Source: Pseudomonas sp. MYb60
GTDB taxonomy: Bacteria > Pseudomonadota > Gammaproteobacteria > Pseudomonadales > Pseudomonadaceae
DNA length: 64,000 nucleotides
NCBI RefSeq assembly: GCF_002979555.1
Contig: NZ_PCOZ01000002.1
Span: 434,001 to 498,000, forward strand
Direction: 5' to 3'
Under the pieces are notes generated by a model. That model searched no databases. It saw only the letters and a list, made by a program, of their open reading frames with translations, and had not been told where the DNA came from. Made by a program: the position numbers and the translations under genes. This document shows, in pieces, positions 44,923 to 54,880 of the stretch (position 1 is its first letter; the number at the start of each line of letters is the position of its first letter).

Positions 44923-45645
44923 TCATCCTTCGGATGCAACCGCCACACTCTCCAACCGATACCCGTACCCGTAGATCGTCAACAACTGCCAACCTCTATC
45001 CGCCGTTAGCCCCAGTTTATTGCGCAAGCGATAAATGTGGGTGTCCAACGGCCGCGACGAGACCATTTCTTCGTGGGTCCAGAACCGCTCGTACAGGTAT
45101 TCGCGAGACAGTGGGCGGGCCAGGTTGGCAAACAGGCAGCTGGCCAGCCGGTACTCTCGTTCGGTGAGGTTGATCGGTTTACCCGCGCGGGTCACCGTTA
45201 ATTCCGCGTCATCGAAGGTCAGGTCATTGAAGCTCTGCACTTCATGAGTCGCTGACTTCTGCAGCCCATGCCGTCGCAGCACCGCAGTGACCCGCGCTTT
45301 CAACTCATTGGGCCGGAAGGGTTTGCTGACGTAGTCATCGGCGCCGCTGTTCAATGCCGTGACGATGTCGCTCTCGGCATCACGGCTGGTCAGCATGATG
45401 ACCGCCGGTGGCGACTCCAGGTGTTCACGGGTCCAACGCAACAGTGCGATGCCAGTGATGTCGGGCAACTGCCAGTCGAGGATGAGCAGGTCGAACGTTT
45501 CACGGCGCAACTGGCGCAGCAGGTCTTCGCCGCGCTCGAAACAATGCAGGGTCCAGGTTTGCTCGCAGGTGCTTGGGATTTGTCGCAGTGTCTGTTCCAC
45601 CCGTCGCAATTCGGCGGGTTCATCATCCAGTATTGCGACACGCAT
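44923..45645 (-). CDS. OmpR/PhoB-type response regulator
   Basis: This 240-residue regulator has a receiver domain with the acidic pair in LDDEPAE (residues 5-11), the phosphorylated Asp in LLILDWQLPD near 55 and the Lys in VSKPFRPNE near 103-111. A C-terminal winged-helix DNA-binding domain follows (LTEREYRLASCLFANL near 160-175, YLYERFW, RPLDTHIYRLRNKLG near 200-214). The ATG at 45643-45645 (MRVAILDD) starts the receiver domain; a longer frame adds an unrelated leader. It is divergent from the CHASE2 kinase, its probable partner. Targets are unknown, though inverted repeats in the shared intergenic region may be operators. Confidence 0.93.
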   Translation of the reverse strand: MRVAILDDEPAELRRVEQTLRQIPSTCEQTWTLHCFERGEDLLRQLRRETFDLLILDWQLPDITGIALLRWTREHLESPPAVIMLTSRDAESDIVTALNSGADDYVSKPFRPNELKARVTAVLRRHGLQKSATHEVQSFNDLTFDDAELTVTRAGKPINLTEREYRLASCLFANLARPLSREYLYERFWTHEEMVSSRPLDTHIYRLRNKLGLTADRGWQLLTIYGYGYRLESVAVASEG

Positions 45646-46053
45646 TGAGTGGGTCCTTTCTGCTTGAAGAATACGGCCAATCTGGGTCACTGGCCGTACT
45701 GCCTGGATACCGGTTCCTGAATCTGAAGAATTGTGGTCAGATTCATTGACCCCCTGGATCTCTCGGTACGCTGGGACCCATCAGCGGTTGACCCATTGAG
45801 CGTCCTGCTACCTATGACAGAAAGATACCGGCTCCTGGCCCTGAGGAAAAGGATCAGCCGATACCTGTGCTGCCACACACGTACGGACCTCCAGAAGGAT
45901 AAACTGTTCCAACGCCACTAAAATGAGCTTCACTGGGCTCAGCGCTATCGTTCATCTCGCAGGGATATCGGCCTGCGACGATCTGGCCAATTGGGAGAAA
46001 TCAGGGACCATGACATCGTTTACTACTCGCCTGCGGCCAGGATGTAATCCCTG
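45646..46053. promoter_or_regulatory. Divergent regulatory region of the two-component system with inverted repeats
   Basis: This 408-base gap separates the regulator and the kinase. Three perfect inverted repeats are visible: TACGGCCA/TGGCCGTA (45672-45698), GAATCTGA/TCAGATTC (45719-45744) and TCGCAGG/CCTGCGA (45957-45978). They could be operators for the regulator or transcript hairpins. A 62-residue reading frame at 45733-45921 has no supporting features, and I do not call it a gene. Confidence 0.5.
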
Positions 46054-48327
46054 ATGATGCTCTGGGGCAAGGCTGAAAAGCGCCAACCTACCCATGCCCA
46101 ACGTTTGTTTCATGGCCTGGTTCGCGAGTGGCTATGGATAGGTTTGTTGATCCTGCCTATGACAGCCTATCTCTCGATGAGTCCGGGACTGGCCTTGAAC
46201 ACCTCGCTCTACGATAGCCTGCGCCGCCTTACACCCCTGCCGGTCGACCCTCGCATCTTGCTGGTGACCATCGATGATTCAAGCATCAAGAAATTGGGTC
46301 GATGGCCCTGGCCTCGCAATCTGCATGCCGATTTGATCGACCGCATACAGGCAGCACGCCCCGCTGCGATCATATTCGACGTCACCTTCAGAGAGCCCGG
46401 AGACCCTGCCAATGACCAGCGTCTGGCCGATGCCGTCTGCAGCGCCGGCAATGTTGTGTTGCCTCTGGCGCGTGATGGAGCCACAGGCTACAACCCACCG
46501 GCTGCTCAATTGCTGCCGTTGTTCAAATGTGCCAACGGCACGGGCCATATCAACGTAGAAGCGGACAGCGATAGCGTCGTTCGTAGCCTCTATTTGCGTG
46601 AAGGTCCGCCTGATGCGACTGCAGTGAACCTGGCTTGGCTGGTCTACCAAATGATGGAGCCCACAGCCGAGATGCCCGGCGTGCCTGGGGAGGGAAGCAC
46701 CGTAGATTGGCTGCGTGACCACTCAATCCGTATTCCTTTCATTGATGCCCATGGCGATTTCCCGCGGGTGTCCTACGCCAGTGTGCTGCAAGGTGAAGTG
46801 CGCCCTGAGCTGTTGCGCGACCGATTGATTCTGGTCGGGTCGACGGCGTCCGGAGACCGTTTTGCCACGCCCCAGGCCAATGCGGCCGGCGTTGAAATCC
46901 AGGCCAACGTGCTCAACGGGTTGCTGCAAAATCGCAGCATTGTCGACCTCCCAGGTTGGATGGCCGCCGTCATGGCGACCTCCCTCGTTGCACTGCTGCT
47001 GGGGCTGCTGCTTTATCGGCCCCGTTATGCGCTGTGGATGACACTGGGTTGTATGGCCGTCGCGCTGGTCGGCTCCTGGGCATTGTTACGGCTGGGGCAT
47101 TGGTGGTCCCCGGCGGCGAGCTTGGTTGGGTTGTTGCTCAGCTACCTGATCTGGAACTGGCGGCGACTCAGCGTGATCCTGGCCTACTTCGGTTGGGAGC
47201 TGGCACGTTTGGACAACGAACCGAAGGTGCTGCCGGAGCGCCGCCGTGCGCCCTCCAGTAACGGCGATGTTCTCCAGTCGCGCATCTTTGCCCTGGAGCA
47301 GGCCGTCAGCCGTACACGCGACACCCGGCGCTTCATGGCCGATGGCCTGGAGTGTCTGCCGGTGGCGACACTGATCAGCGACCCCAAGGGCAATATTCTG
47401 CTGGCCAACCGCATTGCCCGCGACGTGTTCGGCAATGACTTGGTCAATCAGAACCTGCTGGAGCAACTGGCAGATTTGGGTTATCCGCCGCTGCACAATG
47501 GCGTGCGCCCTGCCCTTTCGGCGTTGGAACTGGTGGAATTTCGCGATATCCATCAACGCAGCCTGCGCATGGAACTGGCACCTATGCTGCCAGCCGACGG
47601 TGATATCGCCCTCGGTTGGCTACTGAGCTTTACCGACCTGACCGAAGAACGTAATGCCCAGCAGCACCGAGAAACCATGTTGCGATTTCTCACCCACGAT
47701 CTGCGTGCGCCGCACTCGGCAATCCTCGCACTGCTGGACGTACACAATGACCAATCGCCGATTTTCGGCCAGATCGAGCAACAAGTGCGCCGCGCATTAA
47801 GTCTCACCGAATCGTTTGTGCAATTGGCCAAAGCCGAGGCGGACGGCTATCGCTTCCAGCCCACGCTGTTCGCCATGCTGGTGATGGATGCGTTCGACCA
47901 GGTGGCGTTGCTCGCCCAGCTCAAGAGTATTCACCTGGAGCATGACCTGGACGAAGCGGACGAAGGCATGGTGCTGGCTGACCAGTCCCTACTGACCCGA
48001 GCCCTGTTCAATGTGCTGGAAAACGCGATCAAATATTCCTCTTCCGGGACCACGGTGCGACTGAGCCTGAGCACTGGCGAGGGCTGGCTCGAATGCCGAA
48101 TCAGCGACCAGGGCCCGGGGATTGCTGCTGCCGATTTGCCTGACGTGTTCCGCCAATACCGACGCTTCGATTCAGCCCAAGGCAGTGAAGGTCTGGGGTT
48201 GGGGCTGACCATGGTCAAGGCCGTCGTTGAACGTCACAATGGCCAGATCAGTTGTGAAAGCGTTGTAGGTAAAGGCACCACGTTCAGGCTGAAATTACCG
48301 TTACTGGACGAAAGCTCAGGGAACTGA
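46054..48327 (+). CDS. CHASE2-domain sensor histidine kinase
   Basis: This 757-residue kinase has an N-terminal membrane helix (about 28-46), a periplasmic CHASE2 domain (about 50-295, with DPRILLVTIDDSSIKKLGRW near 68-87), three membrane helices (about 305-365), and a PAS-like region (about 420-540). The HisKA domain has its phosphorylated His in THDLRAP near 548. The ATPase domain shows NVLENAIKYS near 650, DQGPGIAA near 690 and GLGLGLTMVKAV near 713-724. CHASE2 senses an unknown extracytoplasmic signal. The ATG at 46057 one codon later is an equal candidate. It is divergent from the regulator gene. Confidence 0.93.
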   Translation: MMLWGKAEKRQPTHAQRLFHGLVREWLWIGLLILPMTAYLSMSPGLALNTSLYDSLRRLTPLPVDPRILLVTIDDSSIKKLGRWPWPRNLHADLIDRIQAARPAAIIFDVTFREPGDPANDQRLADAVCSAGNVVLPLARDGATGYNPPAAQLLPLFKCANGTGHINVEADSDSVVRSLYLREGPPDATAVNLAWLVYQMMEPTAEMPGVPGEGSTVDWLRDHSIRIPFIDAHGDFPRVSYASVLQGEVRPELLRDRLILVGSTASGDRFATPQANAAGVEIQANVLNGLLQNRSIVDLPGWMAAVMATSLVALLLGLLLYRPRYALWMTLGCMAVALVGSWALLRLGHWWSPAASLVGLLLSYLIWNWRRLSVILAYFGWELARLDNEPKVLPERRRAPSSNGDVLQSRIFALEQAVSRTRDTRRFMADGLECLPVATLISDPKGNILLANRIARDVFGNDLVNQNLLEQLADLGYPPLHNGVRPALSALELVEFRDIHQRSLRMELAPMLPADGDIALGWLLSFTDLTEERNAQQHRETMLRFLTHDLRAPHSAILALLDVHNDQSPIFGQIEQQVRRALSLTESFVQLAKAEADGYRFQPTLFAMLVMDAFDQVALLAQLKSIHLEHDLDEADEGMVLADQSLLTRALFNVLENAIKYSSSGTTVRLSLSTGEGWLECRISDQGPGIAAADLPDVFRQYRRFDSAQGSEGLGLGLTMVKAVVERHNGQISCESVVGKGTTFRLKLPLLDESSGN

Positions 48328-48376
48328 CGTGCAGAATGTTTCCACTCAATAGCTCCCCTGAAATTAGGAGCTAACC

Positions 48377-48643
48377 ATGCACCGTGTAAATGCCCAACCG
48401 TCCATCCCTGTCACTGACACCTCCGGCCAGTCGACGCCATCAGCACCTCCTCGACTCACCATCAATAGCCAGGATGAAGCGCGAGGCTATGTGGCTGCAC
48501 TGGATTTGCGCTTCAAGGATCAATTTACCGGTGCGCTGAGTCAGCTCGCGGAAAAGGTCACTAAAGGGGTGTTGGACGAAAGCAGTTACTTGCTGCTGAC
48601 GCGGGCGATGGTGGATGCCAATAAGACCGCGCAAGAGAGATAA
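48377..48643 (+). CDS. Hypothetical 88-residue protein downstream of the kinase
   Basis: This 88-residue protein has a Pro/Ser/Thr-rich N-terminal third (to about residue 28) and a helical, charged remainder (SQDEARGYVAALDLRFKDQF near 31-50), with no signal peptide or membrane segment. I do not recognise the family. It begins 49 bases after the kinase stop, has an AGGAGCTAA site just before its ATG, and ends before a strong terminator, so it probably shares the kinase transcript. It could be an accessory of the signalling system, but there is no direct evidence. Confidence 0.7.
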   Translation: MHRVNAQPSIPVTDTSGQSTPSAPPRLTINSQDEARGYVAALDLRFKDQFTGALSQLAEKVTKGVLDESSYLLLTRAMVDANKTAQER

Positions 48644-48673
48644 CCCGCGTCTGTCACCGCGTTTCGGCACTAA

Positions 48674-48708
48674 AAAAATGCCCCACATCATTGATGTGGG
48701 GCATTTTT
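48674..48708 (+). terminator. Intrinsic terminator after the 88-residue gene
   Basis: Seventeen-base perfect arms (48674-48690 and 48692-48708; AAAAATGCCCCACATCA on the left) form a long hairpin flanked by A and T runs. It can terminate from either side, but the leftward gene ends further right (48886), so it serves the kinase unit. Confidence 0.93.
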
Positions 48709-48885
48709 CATTCATGGGCTCACGCAGTCAGAGGCGCGGGGTTCGATCATCATCCTGACTCAGCGTAAAACTTATGCACTTTTTTTGTGTAATTTCCCGA
48801 TTAAGAAATATCTAGCTAGATCAAGTAGTTATGATCTTAAAATCGTGAATCGCCAACAAACCGTACACAGGTTATCCACAGATGG
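48709..48885. other. AT-rich non-coding stretch with a DnaA box
   Basis: This 177-base gap between the terminator and the plsC-like stop is AT-rich around 48775-48845 and holds one perfect DnaA box TTATCCACA (48872-48880). No gene or operator was recognised. Confidence 0.5.
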
Positions 48886-49656
48886 TCAGATGACCGGAGT
48901 GTCTACGACAACCGGTTCTGGCGGCAGCGAGCCCATGGCGCGCTGCTGAGCTTCATTCCAGGCCGCTGCACGGTCATTCAGTGCAGCAATGGCGCGTGGT
49001 CCTTCGCCTTCGGCATACATCGGTTCGCCGATCACCACGGTGATGGTACCGGCGCGTTTGGCCCAGCCTGTCTTCGGCCAGAACCTGCCGGCGTTGTGGG
49101 CAATCGGCAGTACCGGCAGGTTGGCATTGACTGCCAATGCCGTACCGCCGCGTGAGAACTTGCCCACGGTGCCGTAAGGCACACGCGTACCCTCGGGGAA
49201 GATCAGCACCCAAACACCGTCCTTGAGCAGCTCGTCGCCCTTCTTGGCCACGTGCTTGAGCGCTGCCTTGGGGTTGTCCCGGTCGATCGCGATCGGACGC
49301 AACATGGCCATGGCCCAGCCGAAGAACGGCACGTACAGCAATTCACGCTTGAGCACTTGGCTCAAGGGCGAGAAGTACGCCGACAGAAAGAACGTCTCCC
49401 AGGTGCTCTGATGGTTCGAGAGAATCACGCAAGGCTGGTCCGGGACGTTTTCAGCACCTTTGATCTCGAAGCGAATGCCCAGGAATACCTTGGACAGCCA
49501 CAACGCACAGCGGCACCAATAAACGTTGATAAAGCGATAGCGCGCCTTGAATGGCAAAAAGGGCGCGATAAAAAAGCTCAGGGTGCACCAGAGAAACGAA
49601 CTGGTGCCCAGCAGCAGGTAAAAGAAGAAGGTTCTGATGGCCTGCAAAATCGACAT
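48886..49656 (-). CDS. 1-acyl-sn-glycerol-3-phosphate acyltransferase (PlsC family)
   Basis: This 256-residue inner-membrane acyltransferase starts MSILQAIRTFFFYLLLGTS with a membrane segment. Its catalytic motif is NHQSTWETF near 72-80, that is HX4E in place of the textbook HX4D, and it has FPEGTRVPYG near 148-157. It makes phosphatidic acid from lysophosphatidic acid, or does a related reaction. It follows gmhB after 82 bases in the same direction, as commonly seen beside glyQS in pseudomonads. The start at 49654-49656 is chosen over an upstream ATG that adds an uncharacteristic 42-residue leader. Confidence 0.93.
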   Translation of the reverse strand: MSILQAIRTFFFYLLLGTSSFLWCTLSFFIAPFLPFKARYRFINVYWCRCALWLSKVFLGIRFEIKGAENVPDQPCVILSNHQSTWETFFLSAYFSPLSQVLKRELLYVPFFGWAMAMLRPIAIDRDNPKAALKHVAKKGDELLKDGVWVLIFPEGTRVPYGTVGKFSRGGTALAVNANLPVLPIAHNAGRFWPKTGWAKRAGTITVVIGEPMYAEGEGPRAIAALNDRAAAWNEAQQRAMGSLPPEPVVVDTPVI

Positions 49657-49738
49657 GGCGGCATTTACCGTTGCGGGGCTTGGCCCGCCTGTTAAAAGCG
49701 CACTCCCGAACAATCCTTGGTCAGGAAGTCGAGGGCGG

Positions 49739-50275
49739 CTAGTTGTTGATAAGTTCTGCGGCAATCGCCGCCAGATCGTCAAAAATCAAGGTGCCCACCG
49801 GCAGGTTTTTCGCCTGGGTCTTTTCGCCTTTCCCGGTTTTAACCAAAACTGGCTGAGAGTCGACGGCCTTGGCCGCCTCCAGGTCACTGAGGCTGTCCCC
49901 CACGAACCATATCCCGGCCAACGGCACCTTGTAATATTCTGCAATGGTTTTCAACATTCCCGGTTTGGGCTTGCGGCAATCGCAGCCCTCATCCGGCCCG
50001 TGGGGGCAATAAACCACCAGCCCCACCTCACCGCCCTGCTCGGCCACCAACGTGCGCAAGCGTGCGTGCATGGCGTCCAGGGTGGCAATGTCGTAATAGC
50101 CGCGGGCGATACCGGACTGGTTGGTGGCGATCGCCACCGTCCAGCCGGCGTTGCTCAACTGCGCAATGGCCTCGATCGACCCGGGCAGTGGAATCCACTC
50201 CTCCACCGACTTGATGTAAGCGTCGGAGTCATGATTGATCACCCCGTCCCGATCGAGAATCAGCAGTTTCACCAT
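49739..50275 (-). CDS. gmhB: D-glycero-beta-D-manno-heptose 1,7-bisphosphate 7-phosphatase
   Basis: This 178-residue HAD phosphatase has the catalytic LILDRDGVINHD near 4-15 and a zinc loop CPHGPDEGCDCRKPKPGML near 91-109, with the Cys-X-His and Cys-X-Cys ligands. GDSLSDLEAAKAV near 129-141 supplies the distal Asp. It acts in ADP-heptose synthesis for the LPS core. It is two bases downstream of glyS. Confidence 0.95.
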   Translation of the reverse strand: MVKLLILDRDGVINHDSDAYIKSVEEWIPLPGSIEAIAQLSNAGWTVAIATNQSGIARGYYDIATLDAMHARLRTLVAEQGGEVGLVVYCPHGPDEGCDCRKPKPGMLKTIAEYYKVPLAGIWFVGDSLSDLEAAKAVDSQPVLVKTGKGEKTQAKNLPVGTLIFDDLAAIAAELINN

Positions 50276-50277
50276 GG

Positions 50278-52332
50278 TCAGCTCAGCGTCGAAATGTCGG
50301 CGATATTGACGAACAGACCACGCAGGCGCGCCAGCATGGCGTAGCGGTTTTTACGCACGTTGGCATCTTCGGCGTTGATCATCACGGCTTCGAAGTACGC
50401 ATCCACCGGCTCGCGCAGGGTGGCCAATCGCGCCAGCGCTTCGGCGTAGTTACGCTCGGCGATCAACGGTTTCACCGCCGTTTCCGCTTTGGCGATGGCC
50501 GAGTTCAGCGAGAACTCCTTGGCATCGGCAAACAGGCCGGGGTCGACGTCAGCGCTGCCCATGCCCTCGGCCTTGCTCAGCAGGTTCGACACGCGCTTGT
50601 TCACGGAGGCCAGGGCATCGGCTTCCGGCAACTTGCGGAAGGCCTGCACGGCTTGTACGCGCTGGTCGAAGTCCAGCGCCGAACCCGGTTGCAGGGCACG
50701 TACTGCCAGGTAGACGGAAACGTCCACGCCTTCGTCTTCATAACGCGCACGCAGGCGGTCGAACACGAACTCCAGCACTTGCTCGGCCAGGCCGGCTTGC
50801 TTGACCTTGGCACCAAACTGGCCGACAGCAAACACCACCGCCTGGGTCAGGTCGAGGTCCAGCTTTTTGTCGATCAGGATACGCAGCACGCCCAGTGCCG
50901 CACGACGCAGGGCGTAGGGGTCTTTGCTACCGGTCGGCAGCATGCCGATACCGAAGATACCCACGAGCGTATCCAGCTTGTCGGCGATGGCCACGGCCGC
51001 ACCGGTCAGCGTACTTGGCAGCTCGGCACCCGCACCGCGAGGCATGTACTGCTCGTTCAGCGCCAAAGCCACATCGTCCGGCTCGCCGTCGTTGAGGGCG
51101 TAGTAGTAGCCGGCCACACCTTGCATTTCCGGGAACTCGCCGACCATCTCGGTGGCCAGGTCGCACTTGGACAGCAGGCCTGCGCGCGCAGCCCAGGCGG
51201 AATCACCACCGATGCGTGGCGCGATGTAGGCGGCCAGCTTGGAAACACGCACGGCCTTGTCGTAGACGCTGCCGAGCTTTTCCTGGAACACCACGTTCTG
51301 CAGGCGCAGGTTGAAGTCTTCCAGCTTCTGCTTCTTGTCTTGCTTGAAGAAGAACTCGGCGTCGGTCAGGCGCGGGCGAACGACTTTTTCGTTACCGGCG
51401 ATGATCTGCTGCGGGTCCTTGCTCTCGATGTTGGCTACGGTGATGAAACGCGGCAGCAACTTGCCATCCACGTCCAGCAGGCAGAAATACTTCTGGTTGT
51501 CCTGCATGGTGGTGATCAGGGCTTCTTGCGGCACATCGAGGAAGCGTTCTTCGAACGAACATACCAGCGGCACCGGCCATTCAACCAGGGCGGTCACTTC
51601 GTCGAGCAGGTTTGGCGGCACGATGGCGGTGCCTTCCTGCAGGCGGGCCAGCTCTTCAGTGCGTTTGCTGATCAGCTCGCGGCGCTCGTTGGCGTCGGCC
51701 AGCACGTAAGCGGCACGCAGGTCGGCGGCGTAATTGGCCGGCGAGGTGATGCGCACGGCTTCAGGATGATGGAAGCGGTGGCCACGGGATTCACGACCGG
51801 CTTTCTGGGCGAGCAGGGTGCAGTCGATGACCTGGTCACCGAGCAGCATCACCAGCCATTGGGTTGGACGCACGAACTCTTCCTTGCGCGCGCCCCAGCG
51901 CATGCGCTTGGGGATCGGCAGGTCGTTCAGGGAATCTTCGACGATGGTCGGCAGCAGGCTGGCGGTCGGCTTGCCGGTGATGACCTGGCTGAAGCGCAGT
52001 TTCGGGCCGCTCTGGTCGATCTCGCTCAGCTCGACGCCGCACTTCTTGGCAAAACCAAGGGCGGCTTGAGTCGGGTTGCCTTCGGCGTCGAAAGCCGCCT
52101 GGCGCGGTGGGCCGTCGAGGTTGATGCTGCGGTCCGGTTGCTGGGTTTCCAGCGCGGTCAGCAACACCGCCAGGCGACGTGGCGCGGCGTAGACTTTCTT
52201 CGCTTCGAACTTCAGGCCAGCGGCTTGCAGGCCTTTTTCGATACCGGCCAGGAACGCATCGGCCAGGGTGTTCAGTGCCTTGGGTGGCAGCTCTTCGGTG
52301 CCCAGTTCAACCAGGAAATCTTGAGCACTCAT
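50278..52332 (-). CDS. glyS: Glycine-tRNA ligase beta subunit
   Basis: This 684-residue beta subunit of the alpha2beta2 enzyme begins [20 protein letters not shown] and has the family [14 protein letters not shown] near 138-151 and [15 protein letters not shown] near 408-422. It carries much of tRNA-Gly recognition. Its start overlaps glyQ by four bases. Confidence 0.98.
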   Translation of the reverse strand: MSAQDFLVELGTEELPPKALNTLADAFLAGIEKGLQAAGLKFEAKKVYAAPRRLAVLLTALETQQPDRSINLDGPPRQAAFDAEGNPTQAALGFAKKCGVELSEIDQSGPKLRFSQVITGKPTASLLPTIVEDSLNDLPIPKRMRWGARKEEFVRPTQWLVMLLGDQVIDCTLLAQKAGRESRGHRFHHPEAVRITSPANYAADLRAAYVLADANERRELISKRTEELARLQEGTAIVPPNLLDEVTALVEWPVPLVCSFEERFLDVPQEALITTMQDNQKYFCLLDVDGKLLPRFITVANIESKDPQQIIAGNEKVVRPRLTDAEFFFKQDKKQKLEDFNLRLQNVVFQEKLGSVYDKAVRVSKLAAYIAPRIGGDSAWAARAGLLSKCDLATEMVGEFPEMQGVAGYYYALNDGEPDDVALALNEQYMPRGAGAELPSTLTGAAVAIADKLDTLVGIFGIGMLPTGSKDPYALRRAALGVLRILIDKKLDLDLTQAVVFAVGQFGAKVKQAGLAEQVLEFVFDRLRARYEDEGVDVSVYLAVRALQPGSALDFDQRVQAVQAFRKLPEADALASVNKRVSNLLSKAEGMGSADVDPGLFADAKEFSLNSAIAKAETAVKPLIAERNYAEALARLATLREPVDAYFEAVMINAEDANVRKNRYAMLARLRGLFVNIADISTLS

Positions 52333-53282
52333 TGTGCAGCCTCCAGCTTAGCCAACACTTCATCACGCAGGTCCGGGGTTGCCATCGGGAAGCCCAGCTT
52401 GGCGCGGGCCAGCAGGTAGGCTTGGGCGACGGAACGCGCCAGGGTGCGTACACGCAGGATGTATTGCTGGCGCGCGGTTACCGAGATGGCACGGCGGGCG
52501 TCCAGCAGGTTGAAGGTATGGGACGCCTTCAACACCATTTCATAGCTTGGCAACGGCAGCGGCTGGTCGAGTTCGATCAGGCGCTTGGCTTCGCTTTCAT
52601 AGAAATCGAACAGTTCGAACAGCTTGTCGACGTTGGCGTGTTCGAAGTTATAGGTGGACTGCTCCACTTCGTTCTGGTGGAACACGTCGCCGTAGGTCAC
52701 TTTGCCGAACGGGCCGTCTGCCCACACCAGGTCGTAGACCGAGTCCACGCCTTGCAGGTACATGGCCAGGCGCTCAAGGCCGTAGGTGATTTCGCCAGTC
52801 ACCGGGTAGCACTCGATGCCACCCGCTTGCTGGAAGTAAGTGAACTGCGTCACTTCCATGCCGTTGAGCCAGACTTCCCAGCCCAGGCCCCAGGCGCCGA
52901 GCGTCGGCGATTCCCAGTTGTCTTCGACGAAACGGATGTCGTGGACCAGCGGGTCCAGGCCGACGTGCTTCAGCGAGCCCAGGTACAGTTCCTGGAAGTT
53001 GTCCGGGTTCGGCTTCAATACCACCTGGAACTGGTAGTAATGCTGCAGACGGTTCGGGTTTTCGCCGTAGCGGCCGTCAGTCGGGCGACGACTGGGCTGC
53101 ACATAAGCGGCGTTCCAGGTTTCCGGGCCAATGGCCCGCAGGAATGTGGCGGTGTGGAAAGTGCCGGCGCCTACTTCCATATCGTAGGGCTGAAGTACCA
53201 CACAACCTTGCTCGGCCCAGTATTGCTGGAGGGCGAGGATCAAGTCTTGGAAGGTACGCACGGCTGGCGTAGGCTGGCTCAC
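52329..53282 (-). CDS. glyQ: Glycine-tRNA ligase alpha subunit (GTG start)
   Basis: This 317-residue alpha subunit contains [20 protein letters not shown] near 10-29, [17 protein letters not shown] near 80-96 and [13 protein letters not shown] near 175-187. The GTG at 53280-53282 ([13 protein letters not shown]) is preferred because AGGTGA lies five bases before it. The upstream GTG at 53291 is part of that ribosome-binding site. The gene is divergent from tag. Confidence 0.97.
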   Translation of the reverse strand: MSQPTPAVRTFQDLILALQQYWAEQGCVVLQPYDMEVGAGTFHTATFLRAIGPETWNAAYVQPSRRPTDGRYGENPNRLQHYYQFQVVLKPNPDNFQELYLGSLKHVGLDPLVHDIRFVEDNWESPTLGAWGLGWEVWLNGMEVTQFTYFQQAGGIECYPVTGEITYGLERLAMYLQGVDSVYDLVWADGPFGKVTYGDVFHQNEVEQSTYNFEHANVDKLFELFDFYESEAKRLIELDQPLPLPSYEMVLKASHTFNLLDARRAISVTARQQYILRVRTLARSVAQAYLLARAKLGFPMATPDLRDEVLAKLEAAQ

Positions 53283-53363
53283 GAAATTCACCTGTTACTT
53301 GGGCTGCGATTTAAAGAGCGGGAGTATACCCGATTCGGCCCTGCCACCACTCCCTGGAGCCTT

Positions 53364-53921
53364 ATGCCACGCTGCTTTTGGTGTTCTGAAGATCCGCTGT
53401 ACATGGCTTATCACGATCAGGAGTGGGGAACGCCGCTGCGCGATGCGCAGGGTTTGTTCGAGTTGTTATTGCTCGAAGGGTTCCAGGCGGGCTTGTCCTG
53501 GATCACCGTTTTACGCAAACGCGAGCATTATCGGAAGGTCTTGTTCGGTTTTGATGCACAGCGGCTGGCGCGGCTCACCGATGCCGAAATCGACGCGCTG
53601 ATGCTCGACCCCGGCATTGTGCGCAATCGCTTGAAGCTCAACGCCACCCGCCGCAACGCGCTCGCCTGGCTGGCGCTGGAAGACCCGGTGACCTGGCTGT
53701 GGTCGTTCGTCGGCGGCGTGCCCAAGGTCAATCATTTCAAGGACCGCAGCGAAGTCCCGGCGATCACCGTCGAGGCCGAGGCCATGAGCAAAGCGTTGAA
53801 AAAGGCCGGCTTCACTTTTGTCGGGCCGACCATTTGCTACGCGTTCATGCAGGCCAGCGGCATGGTCATGGACCACACCCAGGACTGCGACCGTTACGCG
53901 GACCTGGCCAACGCCGGTTAG
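53364..53921 (+). CDS. tag: DNA-3-methyladenine glycosylase I
   Basis: This 185-residue glycosylase begins MPRCFWCSEDPLYMAYHDQE, with the zinc-binding cysteine and His near 4-17. EGFQAGLSWITVLRKR near 38-53 includes the adenine-recognition region, and CYAFMQASGMVMDHTQDC near 160-177 supplies the remaining zinc ligands. It removes 3-methyladenine from DNA. It is divergent from glyQ, with an 81-base gap, as in other pseudomonads. Confidence 0.96.
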   Translation: MPRCFWCSEDPLYMAYHDQEWGTPLRDAQGLFELLLLEGFQAGLSWITVLRKREHYRKVLFGFDAQRLARLTDAEIDALMLDPGIVRNRLKLNATRRNALAWLALEDPVTWLWSFVGGVPKVNHFKDRSEVPAITVEAEAMSKALKKAGFTFVGPTICYAFMQASGMVMDHTQDCDRYADLANAG

Positions 53922-53961
53922 AATGCGCGCTTTGCGCACCACACACGATCAGGAGTGACCC

Positions 53962-54849
53962 GTGGAAAAGTTTAAAGGCGCCTTGCTGGTAGGCGCTCTC
54001 CGGTTATTCGCCCTGCTGCCCTGGCGCGCTGTCCAGGCCGTCGGCACCGCGATTGGCTGGATCATGTGGAAAACCCCCAACCGTTCCCGCGACACGGTGC
54101 GGATCAACCTGTCCAAATGCTTCCCGGACATGGACCCGGCCGCCCGCGAGCGTCTGGTTGGCCAGAGCTTGATGGACATCGGCAAGTCCCTGACCGAAAG
54201 CGCCTGCGCCTGGATCTGGCCAGCCCAGCGCTCCATCGATCTGGTGCGTGAAGTCGAAGGCCTGGACGTGCTGCACCAAGCCCTGGCCTCGGGCAAAGGC
54301 GTGGTGGGCATCACCAGCCACCTGGGTAACTGGGAAGTGCTGAACCACTTCTATTGCAGCCAGTGCAAGCCGATCATCTTCTACCGCCCGCCCAAGCTCA
54401 AGGCGGTGGACGAACTGCTGCGCAAACAACGCGTGCAGTTGGGCAATCGCGTGGCGGCGTCGACCAAGGAAGGCATCCTCAGCGTGATCAAGGAAGTGCG
54501 CAAAGGTGGCCAGGTGGGCATTCCCGCCGACCCGGAGCCGGCGGAATCCGCCGGGATCTTCGTGCCGTTCTTCGCCACCCAGGCGCTGACCAGCAAATTC
54601 GTGCCGAACATGCTCGCCGGCCACAAGGCCGTCGGCGTGTTCCTGCACGCGCTGCGGCTGCCGGACGGTTCGGGTTACAAAGTGATCCTGGAAGCGGCGC
54701 CGGAAGACATGTACAGCACCGACACCGCCACGTCCTGCGCGGCGATGAGCAAGGTGGTGGAGCGTTATGTCGGCGCCTATCCGAGCCAGTACATGTGGAG
54801 CATGAAGCGCTTCAAGAAACGCCCGCCGGGTGAAGAGCGGTGGTACTGA
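53962..54849 (+). CDS. Lipid A acyltransferase, LpxL/HtrB family
   Basis: This 295-residue membrane-anchored acyltransferase has an N-terminal hydrophobic helix (about 8-35), the catalytic SHLGNWE near 114-120 (HX4E, usual for this family) and GIPADPEPAESAGIFVPFF near 189-207. It adds a secondary acyl chain to lipid A. It lies 40 bases after tag. Which acyl chain it adds is not clear from sequence. Confidence 0.93.
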   Translation: MEKFKGALLVGALRLFALLPWRAVQAVGTAIGWIMWKTPNRSRDTVRINLSKCFPDMDPAARERLVGQSLMDIGKSLTESACAWIWPAQRSIDLVREVEGLDVLHQALASGKGVVGITSHLGNWEVLNHFYCSQCKPIIFYRPPKLKAVDELLRKQRVQLGNRVAASTKEGILSVIKEVRKGGQVGIPADPEPAESAGIFVPFFATQALTSKFVPNMLAGHKAVGVFLHALRLPDGSGYKVILEAAPEDMYSTDTATSCAAMSKVVERYVGAYPSQYMWSMKRFKKRPPGEERWY

Positions 54850-54880
54850 CCACTGGCTCAAAAACAACTCAAGGCTGAAG

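Noticed and set aside
45733..45921. 62-codon reading frame between the two-component genes
   Set aside because: No ribosome-binding site is evident, the composition is unlike the neighbouring proteins, and it overlaps inverted repeats.
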